A stretch of 64,000 nucleotides of DNA from Klebsormidium nitens. Lineage: Eukaryota > Streptophyta > Klebsormidiophyceae > Klebsormidiales > Klebsormidiaceae. The notes below the pieces were generated by a model. The model was not told the origin of the DNA, did not search any database, and worked only from the letters and a program-made list of their open reading frames with translations. Location of the stretch: contig DF237134.1 in NCBI GenBank assembly GCA_000708835.1, forward strand, positions 92,815 to 156,814, given 5' to 3'. The position numbers and the translations under genes were made by a program. This document shows positions 47,603 to 59,153 of this stretch, one piece after another (within the stretch, counting starts at the first letter, position 1; each line of letters opens with the position of its first letter).

Positions 47603-48604
47603 CTGCAGACAGGGATATGCAGGTTGCTCATTGAGATTGAACTCAAGAAAGTTCATAATAAGCGGAGATAAATGATAAGGTAATCGTACTGGGACGGGTA
47701 GGGTTACTTTGGTGCTTAATGTAGGTATGGGTGCGGAGCAGGTAACTTTCTGGATTAGGTAATTAGTGTTAGTCCAAGCTTATCATTTTCTTGGCTTATC
47801 TTGGCTCATATCATCTTTCTTGAGTTTCATCAAAGTGAGGGCGTCCTCCCAGGTGGCTCTTGGGCATCGAACAGTCCTTGGAAATGCGAGTGAGTGCCGC
47901 TGGCGAACAATGAGCCCGTGCGCTTTTGAGCGACCGGCGGAGCGAAGACTCGGGTAAATGGTCGCCTGGTGGGACGGGTCCTCCGACGGCCTTTTCAACG
48001 TACACACATACGCAACGGGAAGTGCTTATCAGCGGCTCCAACTGAATCAAAATGAGGACAGGACTGTGCAGGAGTTGTGAGAGAAAGCGAAAGCTCGAAG
48101 AAGAGTCGTCGCCGGCTATCGTCATGAGGCTTCTTTGCACGAAATTCTCAAAGTTGATGGACGCCGTCCCTTTTTGCGCCGGCAAAAGTGCAAAAAGCAC
48201 GGAAGTAGGAAACCTTTGCGTTTCGCTTCCTGCACGAGGCTCTAAATCTCGAGCGACGGTTCCAGCCAGCCAGCACGACCAGTCTCAGATCTCATGCCGT
48301 CAATCGATGGCTAAATGCACAGAGCCGTCGTTGAGATGGAAATCAGGGGACAGAATTGTACATGGCCCACAACCAAAAGCGGCTACAGAAAGGGCCCCCA
48401 GTCTAAATGTACAAGCCTTCTTCACGTTATTTATCAACATCGGCTGAGAAGTCGAACTCGTAACGGAGGAACGACTATGGACCACACGAAAAGATGCATT
48501 TTGAACAGACACAAAAGCAGGGTGAAAAGGTTATATGACCTCTTGTTTTATGCACCGTAATCGCCCAAAAGTCGGGGCCCAGAGGCTCAGTGCTCCCGAT
48601 CTCG
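47603..48604. other. Gap holding the CPR5 5' region; no resolved exon
   Basis: The missing CPR5 first exon(s) and promoter should lie here, since CPR5 normally starts with a Ser-rich segment and a nuclear signal. I could not identify them. The 3' end or a last exon of the minus-strand gene at 48605-50155 could also extend into 48000-48600. Confidence 0.4.
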
Positions 48605-50155
48605 TCATAGACCCCAAGCTGAAGTAGACAATTGACATGGTGGCAAGTCCCTCACCTCTGCCATAAGGCTGCCAGTCGCTGATCCCAGCGCCGCCCCCAG
48701 CTGCTGCCCCAAACGATCCTTGTTCCCCTCATTCGTTTCCACTAATCCGGTCTCAACACTCACCATAACATTCTCTCCGTCCCCTGACACCAAGCCCTCC
48801 TTGCGGACCAGCGCTGGGATTGCCTCACCTTGGCTGGTGTCAGAACTTTTCCGCACACAGCCAGCGACCCACCGAAAGCTCCGATTGAGCATTCTCACAA
48901 CCCCAAACACAGACGCCAGACACAGGCCCCCTACAAGCAGAACGACTACATCAAACCCCTCCCTTTTCTTCTCTTCTAATCTCTCATCAGGAGTTGAGGT
49001 TTTCGCCGCTTCTGGCGACTCATCTAGCGACGCTTTCCGCAACCTTTCCCGCTGCAACCACTCCTCGAACTCGACGATGGACCGCGCCTCGACGGTTCGA
49101 ACAGCCGGCAGCCGTCCGGGCTCACCGCCGTCTACACCCCCCTTATTGATTTGGGCATCTCGAGCACCTACACTTATCCATCTTGCAACTTTGCCTCCTT
49201 GTCCCCCCTTAGGATCGCCTGATCCAACAAAGACCTCGGTGACCTCACCTAGGGGTGCGTTTTTTGAGGGGATCCCCCTCGGCTGAAGTGGGGGAGACTC
49301 CAGCTCCATTTCCTTCCAAGAGGATGTGCCCTCTGAATGCTTCCCCTTGATCTGCTCAGTCTCTGCATCGCGGCCTAGACCCGCTGCTAAGCCCGACTGC
49401 GCACCCCAGGCCACTCTCTCGTCCTTCAGAACTGCCGGCTTTGCCCGTGCTTCCCTCCCGTTCATTTCATCTTCTCGCACCCTCACCCCTGCTATCGATC
49501 CGCCGAAGCCGTCCGAAGAGTGCTGAACTGCAGGTGCTTTTCCAGGGCTCTGTTTGGAAAGACGACCCCGCTCATTCTTCCTATTGTTGCTCCCCCGCCC
49601 TGCCGTGCCAACATCCACTTCAACGTTGGCGTCCCCTTCCGGTACGGCCACCCCTTTTGCAGCTTGTCCCCCTTCGCTAGACGCCTCACAGATCTCCAGA
49701 CCTGTTTTCTCAAGCGTTTCGCGCTCCTTTACCTCAAAATTTTCACTGGGCCTTGTCACCTCGTCCTCTGCCCCTCGTCCTCTCCCTCTTTCTGGAAGAA
49801 CCTTCTCGACTGCCGCCACCGAGGCGTGCCAAACCCCCGGCAGGTTTTGGAACCCCTTTCCCAGCTCCGAAGCCTTGAGCTTCTCAGCCCCAGCCTGGCC
49901 CCACTCCCCCACTTTGCTCCCCCAAGTCTGGGCTTCAACTTGCGCCCATGCCCCCCATTTCTTTGCAGCGGCCTGCCACCTTGGGTCAATCAAGTCTGCT
50001 AACTTGGTTTCTGACAAACCCTCTGACAAACCCTGTTTTGCAAGCTGGTTCACAGCTGAACCCTGATGGGTTTCGGAAGGAGAGCTTGGGGGAGAGCTTG
50101 ATGCCAGTGGAGTAAAGAGGAGAAAAAGAAGGACGAGCAAGGCTGGACGGGTCAT
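48605..50155 (-). CDS. Unknown protein with signal peptide and one membrane helix
   Basis: One open frame of 516 codons. The N-terminus (MTRPALLVLLFLLFTPLASS) is a clear signal peptide. Residues ~60-95 are Trp-rich with a repeated pattern (WGAWAQVE, TWGSKVGEWG). A long Glu/Gly/Ser-rich, probably disordered region follows, then a single membrane helix at about 401-423 (VVVLLVGGLCLASVFGVVRML) and a ~90-residue cytosolic tail. This suggests a type I plasma or ER membrane protein with a disordered lumenal or extracellular part. A GTGAGG donor at 48655 after GSLMAE suggests the last 14 codons are intron and that a further exon exists. I do not recognise a family. Confidence 0.5.
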   Translation of the reverse strand: MTRPALLVLLFLLFTPLASSSPPSSPSETHQGSAVNQLAKQGLSEGLSETKLADLIDPRWQAAAKKWGAWAQVEAQTWGSKVGEWGQAGAEKLKASELGKGFQNLPGVWHASVAAVEKVLPERGRGRGAEDEVTRPSENFEVKERETLEKTGLEICEASSEGGQAAKGVAVPEGDANVEVDVGTAGRGSNNRKNERGRLSKQSPGKAPAVQHSSDGFGGSIAGVRVREDEMNGREARAKPAVLKDERVAWGAQSGLAAGLGRDAETEQIKGKHSEGTSSWKEMELESPPLQPRGIPSKNAPLGEVTEVFVGSGDPKGGQGGKVARWISVGARDAQINKGGVDGGEPGRLPAVRTVEARSIVEFEEWLQRERLRKASLDESPEAAKTSTPDERLEEKKREGFDVVVLLVGGLCLASVFGVVRMLNRSFRWVAGCVRKSSDTSQGEAIPALVRKEGLVSGDGENVMVSVETGLVETNEGNKDRLGQQLGAALGSATGSLMAEVRDLPPCQLSTSAWGL

Positions 50156-51726
50156 CGCGCACTGGGAGTTTGTGCAATGCTAGAACTCATGACCACCTGC
50201 AGGGAGAGGCAAAAGGGGTTGAAAAGCTGCACGCATCGCATGCAAAGTGATGTAGAAAGATGGTTAAGCCGGTGATAAAAATAGACTAGAAGAGTATTGA
50301 AATGCTAATAAAAGAGAATTACCAAAGGAAGCCCTTTCTACAGCAACACTGATGGTGGTTACTCAAACAATTCCAGAAAAGGCCTTCCAAAAGTTATCCG
50401 ATAGGGCGACAATTGCAAATGCTTTGCTGGCGGTGCTTCTTTGGGCATGAACCTGTCGGAGTCCGTAAATAAAGCGCAGGGATGTAGTTAAGCTGTTTAG
50501 AGGATATTCAAAGGTGGTAAACATGACAGCCTCGAGATGGGCACCTGCTGATTCCAAGCTCGCACCGTAAGCAGAGAAAGAAAGCAGCAATTTCGACACA
50601 TAATCACCCAGACATGCTCACCTACACCGGCCAACAAAGAGTCCTGGAGAGATGGTGCCACTTAACTTTTAGGTACAAGGGAGGAAACACCATGATGCCA
50701 TATATTGATGGTCTGGCGACTCTCGTCGGGCCTGCAACAGTGCAAGGTCAACCATATCTGATTCTCAGTCTGCAACCTGCATGGGCCGGAAACATGATGG
50801 GCGGCCCAGGCGGGCCGATGACTGATGTCGCTACTAATATTGACCTCATTCTAGTTCTCGGGCTACAGCCGGCCTGCTTTTCATGCTGCCACTTGGAAGT
50901 CCACAAACAACGAAGCATCTAGTACGTCGATAAGACCAACCAGACAGCTTATAGTCGTCCGATGGCGCCTTCCGGCGGGAAGCTTTCAAACATGATAGTG
51001 AGCGATAATGGCCCGTTAACAGTTCCTCCTGGACGCCCATTACAGGAATCAGCACCTAGCTAGTTCTCAGTCTAGAGCTGCTGAGCCTTGCTGAGGCTTC
51101 AGCCTGAGCCTTGAGGGCTCATTAGCCTGGCCAAAATCACGTTGGCTCCACATTTGGAGCCTGAACTTGAAGTCAAGTCTGCAGCAAAAATAGCAGCAGC
51201 ACGGGTTCCTCCAACTGCCGCTGAGGTTGCGCCAGAGACAGAAGCGCTGATACCTTCTGGAAGCTAGGAGGCAGGCCGCATGGACTCACTTATCATCAGC
51301 TGCCTGGAACATCCAAAAGGGTTCTCCAGAGCCAGGTATGCATCACAAAGTAGCCTCAGCAGTGTCGCGGTGTTCTCTTAAGCAATGCCGGAGCACTTTG
51401 TTTGAAACTTTCTCAAGCGGTGCCTCAACCTAGCCATAATCTGGGGGCTGAAGGAGTGATCCACAGCTTGGTGGAGCGTGGTCTGTTATGAGATGTTGCA
51501 AGATAACATGATAGATGAGCGCCCGGTCCAAAAGCTATGGTCCTTTGTTCCGAAAGAAAAGCTTCCCAATGTTTCCAGGGATGTACAACGTGCTTCTTGT
51601 GACCCATTTTGGTTTCTCTTCTTTTGCAGAGACTTCAACTGGACTGGGTACACCTTCTGAAATGAAGAGAATCACTGTCTGCAATGGCAAATGAGATCAG
51701 AGCGCCCCTCCATCTCCTGTTCTCAG
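50156..51726. other. Intergenic region, possible 5' exons of the large plus-strand gene
   Basis: About 1.57 kb between divergent genes. An open frame at 50614-50922 (Met/Gly/Pro-rich, containing GNMMGGPGGPMTD) has no recognisable domain and no convincing splice link. A tandem CTGAGCCTTG(A/C)-like run near 51085-51115 is short. No RNA gene seen. Confidence 0.4.
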
Positions 51727-54700
51727 TGGGGGCGACACAGGGGGAGTGAATGCGCCCGTAATCAGAATCCTAAGGAAGCTGCTCCCTTTCAAAGTCCCCA
51801 GTCCGATCAAATCCCAGACAGCGAAAGGGACCGTCAACTGTGCCAGAGAACAGTTGTCTCAATGTCCAGGACTGCATTCCGGAAGCTTTGGGCCCAACTG
51901 TACCAGCCAGGAAGCTGGGAGGTGTTCTCAGGCAAAGCAACACTCAACTGATTCTTTGAAAGGGGCAGCTGGGGCTCTGATGCCTCACTCAGGGAGTGTG
52001 GTGCAAGGAAGGGAAGCCTGTGAAGGGACAGAGGAGGAGAGCGTGTCTGCAGTGTCCGGAGCAGCCAAAGGATCCCCCTTTCCAATGGCAGGGCTGGCCG
52101 CCTTTGTTGCTTTGCGGCTGCTCGACGGTCCTACACAAGAGTCTGGCGGTGACGAGGAGACTGGCGGGGTGCTGGAGCGGGGAGCGGAGTGCGAGCATCA
52201 ACCCGGGAAAGTGCAAGCCGTGCTGCAGGAGACGGCCCTTCGGACGCCCAAGACTTCCACCCTAGCGGAAGGACTGCCTGAAGAGGCGCAGCTGCTCCAA
52301 AATGGGCCAGCAGTCGGAGACGGGAGAGCGGAAGGAGGAACAGAGGGAGAGGAAGGAGAAGGCGGAAGAAGTCAAGAGCCTGCGGAGGAAGAGAGCCGGG
52401 GGAAGCACCCAATTAAGTCTGATCTACCCTGCGAGATTGGAGCTGATGCGCCAAGCCAGGGCGTTTTGAGCGAGCAATGGAGGGTGCCGTTCTCTCAGAG
52501 ACTCACTCAAGCGGAAGCTGGGGAAAGCTGGGATCTTGGACGGGGCGAGTACTCGGAAAAAGCGGTTTTAGCTGGAGAGCGGCAAAAAGGAGGCGTTGCG
52601 GCTGCGGCAGTTGCAAAGGAGAGCAAAGCAGTGGGAGCTGGAGCAGGTATGGGAGCTGTGCGGATGGCGGAATGCTGCAAGATGACGCTGACACTGGAAC
52701 TGAGCGAGCGGAATCAAGCGGGGGGCGGGGAAGCTGAGAACGACGGAGTGATGTCAGAGGGGGGAGGTCACTTGACGGGCGACGGCAGGGCTGGCGGCCC
52801 GGAGAAGTCAAAGTCTTGTGGTGAGACGATGCAGGTCGGGTTCGACCTGGGTTTGGACCTACGGATGTCGCTGGTGGAGACGCAGGACCGCGCTGCGAGC
52901 CCGCCTGCTCTGGAAGAAGAGGAAAACGCAGAGGGTGGGGGAACTGGGATGGAAGGCTGTTGTCGGGCCAACGCAGACGGAGATGTGGGAGGGCAGCCTT
53001 GTCAACGGGATGCGGGACGGGACAGCAAGGAACTTTCTGGCCCTCTGGAGCAGCCTTTCGGGGTGCGCTTGGGAACTGCAAACGAAAACGGCCCACCCCT
53101 TCCTGAACGGGCCCCCGATGGTCAGGTCTTGCCAGGCAATGATTCTTCCCCAAGGCCACTACCCGAGGCCGCTGATGTCACCGTTGCTGCCACTCCTGAG
53201 CCCGTCGAGGGCGAGCAGACGCCCATCCGCTGTTCGAATCAAGAGGGGAAAGTCATTGAGGGGGGGAGTGCTTTGGCAGGAGGGGAAGATTTAGAAGGGG
53301 GAGTGGAGCCTGGCCCGATCACGAGCGCCCGGCGAGCGGTGGGCATGGCAGTGACGTCATCCGAGGTCATGCTGATCGAGCGCTTCCTGGCGGGGGAAGA
53401 CCTTTCTGGGACCGGAGAAAAGAATCCGTTCCAGCTCGCTTACGTTGGTGGGGTGAAGATAAGGTTGAAGCGGCGGTCCCTGGGGCTGGATGAGTTTCGG
53501 CTTGGGGGGGTGGCGTCTGAGACAGAAACGGAGGGGGAAGAGGATTTGTTGGCGGACTTGCAGACGCAGGCGGCTGCGGAGGGGACTGGAGAGGGGGTGG
53601 GTGAGCAAGGGGGGGTTGGGCAAGAAAGCGGGGCTGGGGAACAGACAGAGGAGGCCACCACAGGGGAAGTAGATGAGCGGGGGGGTGTTCTGCGGGAAAG
53701 CCGAGAAGAGGGAGCAGAGGAAAGGGGGGGAGAAGAGGAAGGGGGGGGTGGCTGTTTGAAAGAAGCTGCAGGGAAAGGGGACGAAGGCATCTCGGAGAGG
53801 GGCGAAGGGGTGTGCAGAAATGGTGTTGATGGTGCGGAGGGAAGCGAAAGAGGGGGTCCAAGAAGTAGGGAAGTCCAAGGGGTGAAACTTGAAGCTGGAG
53901 TTTCGGGAAGAGGTGTAATAGTCGGTCAGGGGGAGGAGACTGCAAAACGGAGCTTGGACTTGGGATCACCAGAGCGGCGAGAAAACAAGTCAAGTTCAGG
54001 GGTCGAGAGAGGCGCCGGGGGTGTGGAAGATAGCCCAAAGACGATGGAGGGATGTCCGAAAACGGACGGCCCAAGTGGGCAGGAGGAACTGGATACGCAA
54101 GTGGTGAGGCGACTTGTCGTGAAAGATGTTTCTGGGTGGCTATCCGGCGGAGTTCTGATTGTGTTTGTCAGTACCATTGAAGAAAGGGTCGACCCGCTTC
54201 GACACGCTTTTCGACCTTTCACTGACTGATCAAATTGTTCCAAAATTGAACCTGGGCGCTACAACAATTCCTGGGGTCCGTTGCGCTCTGAGATTCGATT
54301 TAAGAGTCCGAAAAGCGGCCTGACGTTACTCTTTATTATTGATGGAGTGTTTCTCCGGCTCAATCAACTCAAGGGGACCGAACTGGCCTTGACGGGTAAA
54401 GACAAGAGCGTCTGAGGGCGAAAGCTGTTGCCTTACTTACATGCTCATCCTTATGAAGACAATTGGTCAATCGCTCCTACTAATTTCCATTTAGCTCCTA
54501 TCGTAAGTACTGCTTTCGTCCAGGTTAGGTGCATTGCTCTCCTTAAGGTCCTGCGATTTCCTGTCCTGCTTGGACTACCGATTCCAAAGTCAGCCCCATG
54601 CTTTCATTCTGCAAAGTCCGAGTCTAGCCCTGAGCAATGCTTTGGTGCGTTACTGCCTTCTGCACTCACCTTGAGCTTGCGCTTCAGCCAGATTTCGCTC

Positions 54701-57560
54701 TGACAACCAAGGCCCTGTTTTTCTGCAGGGCCTTGCAACGCAGAAGGCGCTCGCACGAGCACGCGCCATGCTCAGGGGCTGGACAGGGCCCGCAGCAGCC
54801 TCCCCTCAGCCGCCAACAGACACCGCCCCTGTTCCTCCACCACTCGACACGCAGACTGTCGCCGCAAACACCTGCCCGGGGATCCCTCCCGACCACGAAA
54901 CCCGGGGCCAGGAAGAGAGGACCACAGAGGTGGGAAAGTACTCGGAACAGTCCCACGAGTTGGTGGGATCTGCGGGCCACGTGGCAGAAGAGGAGCTTCG
55001 GTTCTCGTGCGGGGGGCCGGAGACGCAGCTTGCGTTGGCAAGGGGGCGTGCTGTGGTGAGAAAGTGGGCCCCCGGACTTGTGTCTCCAGTGTCTTGCAAG
55101 GGGGCGGGGGCGGAGAGGAACGAAGAGGGGGTTGAGGGGGCGAGCGAAGACGTGGCTGCGAGACAGGAGCAGAACGAAGAGGGAGGGGGGGCTCCTGAGG
55201 AAACAAGTAGGAGGCAGGGGGACGGAAGCGGTGATCCTGCTGCTAACGAGAGCGAGACGCGATTGAGGGAGGAAGGCGAAAGGGGGGATCAAAAGGTGGG
55301 ACATCCGGCAGGGAAGAGGGCGCAACTAGAGGCGCGAGAGGATCCTGGGCCGGCAAGGGATGAGCTGGGGAAAGCCGAAGAAACTGAGCAGCAGAGCGGT
55401 TTGGCAAAAGGGAGACCGGTCGAGACACTGGAGTGTCTGGATGGTGCGCACGAGAAAGGGGTTTCTAGTGCTGTAGAGGAAGTGTTGAACCAAGCAAGAG
55501 AGGAAGCAGCAGAAGGGTCGGCAGATTGCGTCTCGCGGGAAGCGAAGGGCTCAGCAGTGGCAGACCGAAAGGTTGACCTTGCAGAAATACCAAACGCGGA
55601 AGGTTCTGAGTCGGTCGTCCGACAGGACATGCCGGACGCGTCAGAGGTTGTTCGGGGCGACGAAATGCACGATCCGCAGCCGCTTCCTGCCGTGGGCGGA
55701 GACCTGCCGGATGGTCACGTGGCGCTGACGTCAGCATCGCGGGCGGAGCCTCCGCAACAGGGGGGGTCAATTGTAGGGAACGGTCAGACGGAGGAGGCGG
55801 AGGCGAAGCTTTTGGAGGCAGAGGGGGAAAGGGGGGATCCGCAGACGGCAGGGACCCCCCCAGATGGCCTGGGATTTACGACCCCGCCTGCGATACTCGG
55901 CCCGTTCTGGGCTCCTGAGGGGGGGTTTCCCCTGGGCAGCACGGCGCCCCCCAGTTCGCGGAAGCGGCCCTGCCCGTCGTGGCGGGTGTCTGAAACGCAG
56001 AACCCGGACGAGACCCCCGTCCGCAACGGCGCGGCAGGCGAACGCGTGGAATCGGCGGGTTCGCCGGAGGAGGATGTTGCGGGTTCGCGAGAAGGGGGGA
56101 CCGCAGGTAACGAGGGGTTTGCGCAATTAGGCGCGGGGGTTGTTGATGGTTTGCGGACGGGATCAGGATCGGGTTTAGAGGGTTTGGCGGCATCGAACGC
56201 TGACGGAGTAGGGGCGGGTGTTGCTGCGGAAGAGGGTGTAATCGGGCGTCCAAAAGAAGCAACGAAGCCGTACGAAAGCAAAGCGGCGGCGGACAAGAAT
56301 GGCTGGCGTCAGAAGGTGACGGAAGCGCGGGCGCCGCCAGAGGGTATGAGGGGTCCCGGACAAACGGCACCGAAACGTGGGGAGGGCTGTCCGGAACCTT
56401 TGGGGGATCCCCCAGCGGGCAAGGTGCAGAGAAACGAGGGGGTGGCCGGGCCCCAGCCAGGGACAAATGAAAAGGCGCCACGTGGCAGTCCGAAAGGCGC
56501 CGGTTGGACGCAGTGTCTGGAATACTTTCAGCAGCAGGTGGAGATGGGGAGGGTGTGTACGCTGCCGGCGTACTCTCCGGGGGGGTGCGATCCGGGGGCA
56601 AAAACGGGGGGTGTCGCGGGGTGGGCAGAAAGTGAGCCTAGCCCTGGGAAGCATGCACAAAAGAGAAAGGCAAAAGTGACAGCTGGCGGGGCCAAAAAGA
56701 GTGGAGAGGGTTTGGTAACGGGGGGCCAGAAGAGCCGGCCAGAGCCTGGAAGGGTTGAGGAAAAGGAGTGCTTTCAAGGGGTGGGCTGCGGATTGGGAGG
56801 AAGATATGAGGAGACGGGAAGCATGACGGTTGATGATGACGCTGCAGGGGGCTGGCGGGAGGCAGTGCGGGCTCAAGAAAAGCGTGCGGCAGAGGGTGTT
56901 TCTGCCTTAGAGAAGAAAGAGACCAGGGCGGACGGGTGCAGAGAAGAAAAGGCGGGGGTAAAACAAGCACCGTCGAGTCCCCCCCAGCGCGAAGCCTCCT
57001 CTCCGGGGGGGCACGGCGTCCAGCGGAGCTGCAGCCAGAGCGGGACCCCCTGGCCCGAGATCTGTTCCGTGATCGGCTCAGAAGAGCTGCCGCTGTTCAA
57101 ACCGAAGCCGCGAGTCGTGTACTCTGCCGCGCACAAGCCGGCGGCCGAGGGGGGGTCTGCGCAAGATAAGGAAGAAGGGGGGGGAGGCGGGGAGAGAAAG
57201 TTTGTGGAGGTGGAGACGCAAGAGTCGGTGGGCGTGCTGATCTGGCAGCGGAGGACCGGTGTGAAAAGGGCGCGCACGTTCGTGATCGATTCGACGTCAG
57301 AAGGGCGGGAAGCGGAGCGGGGAGGCATTCACAACGCGGGAGAAGAGGCTGTCCCAGGGGAAGGTGCACCTTGTGGGAATGGAGCGAGGAAGAGGTTGAG
57401 GAAGATTGGAGGTGGAGTGCTGGATGATATCGAGGAGGAGGCCACGTGGCACCGTGTGGAGCCGGCCACGTGGCACGAGGTCGAAGAGCGGAAAGGTGGA
57501 GGAGGGACGAAAGGAATCGAGGCGATTGCGAGCCGGTGGCTTGGAGGCTGGACGCCTGCG
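51727..57560 (+). CDS. Very long disordered exons, unknown; perhaps the 5' part of the BRCT/BAH gene
   Basis: Two long coding blocks join in phase: about 51727-54103 (acceptor TTCTCAG; donor GTGAGG) and 54729-57560 (acceptor TTTCTGCAG; donor GTAGGT). Both are extremely rich in Gly, Glu, Ala, Pro and Ser with few hydrophobics, typical of disordered protein. More ordered islands are ITSARRAVGMAVTSSEVML then NPFQLAYVGGVKIRLKRRS (about 53330-53480), and PLFKPKPRVVYSAAHKP then VLIWQRRTGVKRARTFVIDS (about 57090-57295). The donor at 57561 is in phase 0, as is the acceptor at 59153, so it can join the BRCT/BAH exon to give one ~3,060-residue protein. The opposite strand also has long open frames, a by-product of GC-rich composition. 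First exon not identified. Confidence 0.42.
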
Positions 57561-59153
57561 GTAGGTCAATTCACAATTTCTTGCAGGCCTAAAAAAAACC
57601 TTTTCCGAAATCTGCTAGATGTGAGAACCGTCTTCTCGCTCGGTGAAAAACAAATCAGTGTAAAACCGTGAGCTTGGCTGGGGCACTTTGCACGGGCTAC
57701 TAAAGTGGGGTGAAAAAGCTCTGTATGTGCGCAAGTGGAAGCTCAAAGCTCCTCTCGAAGTTTCTCGTCCGTGAGAATTGAAAACTGGTGCACTGACAGT
57801 AGCTTGACGGGTACAATTGCGGTTCGGTCAGCGCCATACAGCTGTGGAGTGCGACTCTAGTCAGGTCCGCAACGATTAAGCCGCGCTTTAACTATCCGGC
57901 AGATTTCGTTCGTGGGGAATGACATGGTTGACATGCAAGCAGGACTCGACCGAGAACTATACGACACTGAGCAGTCTGTACGTTACTTGAAATCTTCGAC
58001 TCTTTACTCGAGCCCGAGGCGGTTCTGAAATTTACTTGTGTCGCCGAAAGTTGACACTTGAGGCTGGTGCTTCGCTGGTGCGCACATCAAAAAGTCTACT
58101 TCCATCAACCCGGCATGCACGCCCTCTCAGGCTTTGCGCTTCGTGCATGTCTTACGGCGAAAAGCGGTGCGGTTTTCGCCCACAAAGATACTTGAAGAAG
58201 TTCGCAACGTTTATAAGTTGACTTGCACCAAAAAGTGGCTCCAGTGGGGGCTGTAGCTTAGTGGTAGAGTGCCAACTCGGGGTGCTCCCCCAGAGTTTCT
58301 CACCGTTTGAACGTGAATGTGAACGTCAGCACGATCAGCAGCAACCTTCTCAACGTCGGGGACAAGAACAGTCAGAGACGTAATAGTCCGATAAGAATCT
58401 GAAAGACCTCTGGGGCGCACCCCGAGTGAGAGACGCGGGTTCGATTCCCGCCAGCTCCAAAGCGACTTTTGCAACTCTGCATAAAGTACAGCATCTCTAC
58501 GACGGGTTGAGAGCAGATTTATGTGGACCAAGGATGTCCAGGCTAGCAGCTGAATAGGGGATGCTAGTCAGTACCTGCTGTGCTCTGACGCTTCGGCCGA
58601 TGCTCTTCTTTCCAAATCATTACCTTAAATTTGAGGCAACCTCCTCGTGTTCTGTTCTCCAACTAAAGCGCCTTCCTCGCCACTTGAGGCGCTTGGCATC
58701 GCAGCCTCAGGTTTGAGGAGCTGACGTTGAGATCATCTTGGTTGTGATCGTCAATACAGAAGGTTTCTTCTTCCTCGTTTTGCCTGATAATTGCCAAGCA
58801 AAGTGCTCTCAGACCACAGACCCCATCGCGGCTCTTTCACGCCCAGAGGAAACAAGCTGGCGACTCCGCAAAGGATCCGCCCTGCTTTTCCTAAACGATA
58901 CTCTCAACTGCTCTAGCCTCGGCAACCTTTCTTTGTCCCCTTCGCTTGTTCGAGAGGAACCCTCCTGTTCTGAGAAACTGCGCGAGTTTCCATAGCAGCG
59001 CAAGTTTGACTCTCAATCTTATCAGGTTGTCAACAGATACTATGGAGAGAGCCAGAGTCTGCAGATTGACGCAGAAACACGAGTCACCCCGTGGAACGCT
59101 TGACGTACTTCCGCCTCACCACTTTGCGCAAGAATCTCAATCTCTTCCCGCAG
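57561..59153. other. Intron or intergenic gap containing the tRNA-like gene
   Basis: If the flanking exons belong to one gene this is a 1,593-bp phase-0 intron; otherwise it is intergenic. Apart from the tRNA-like gene, only short unsupported open frames are present. Confidence 0.45.
58247..58459 (+). tRNA. tRNA-like Pol III gene interrupted by a ~140-nt insertion
   Basis: The ends form a perfect tRNA frame: acceptor GGGGCTG / CAGCTCC with A73 and a G3-U70 pair (the alanine identity element), box A TAGCTTAGTGG (58254), T-arm GCGGG-TTCGATT-CCCGC (58435-58451) and a consensus box B (GGTTCGATTCC, 58438). A TTTT Pol III terminator follows at 58467. Where the anticodon arm should be there is an insertion whose ends pair as a 19-bp stem: 58275-58285 with 58417-58427, then 58288-58295 with 58408-58415, with a small internal loop. 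I cannot derive a standard 7-base anticodon loop with U33, so the anticodon is not assigned. It may be an intron-containing tRNA (perhaps Ala), a tRNA-derived element or a pseudogene. It lies in the 57561-59153 gap or intron. Confidence 0.5.

Noticed and set aside
53367-54074. Pro-rich 235-residue minus-strand frame, and similar ones at 54684-57369
   Set aside because: Shadows of the Gly/Glu-rich plus-strand exons. The direction is not certain for the disordered blocks, but splice signals and the BRCT/BAH continuation favour plus.
58247-58459. Anticodon assignments for the tRNA-like gene (CGG-Pro, TGC-Ala, GGT-Thr)
   Set aside because: Each triplet can be placed near the break, but none sits in a 7-base loop after U33 on a five-pair stem, so no assignment is made.
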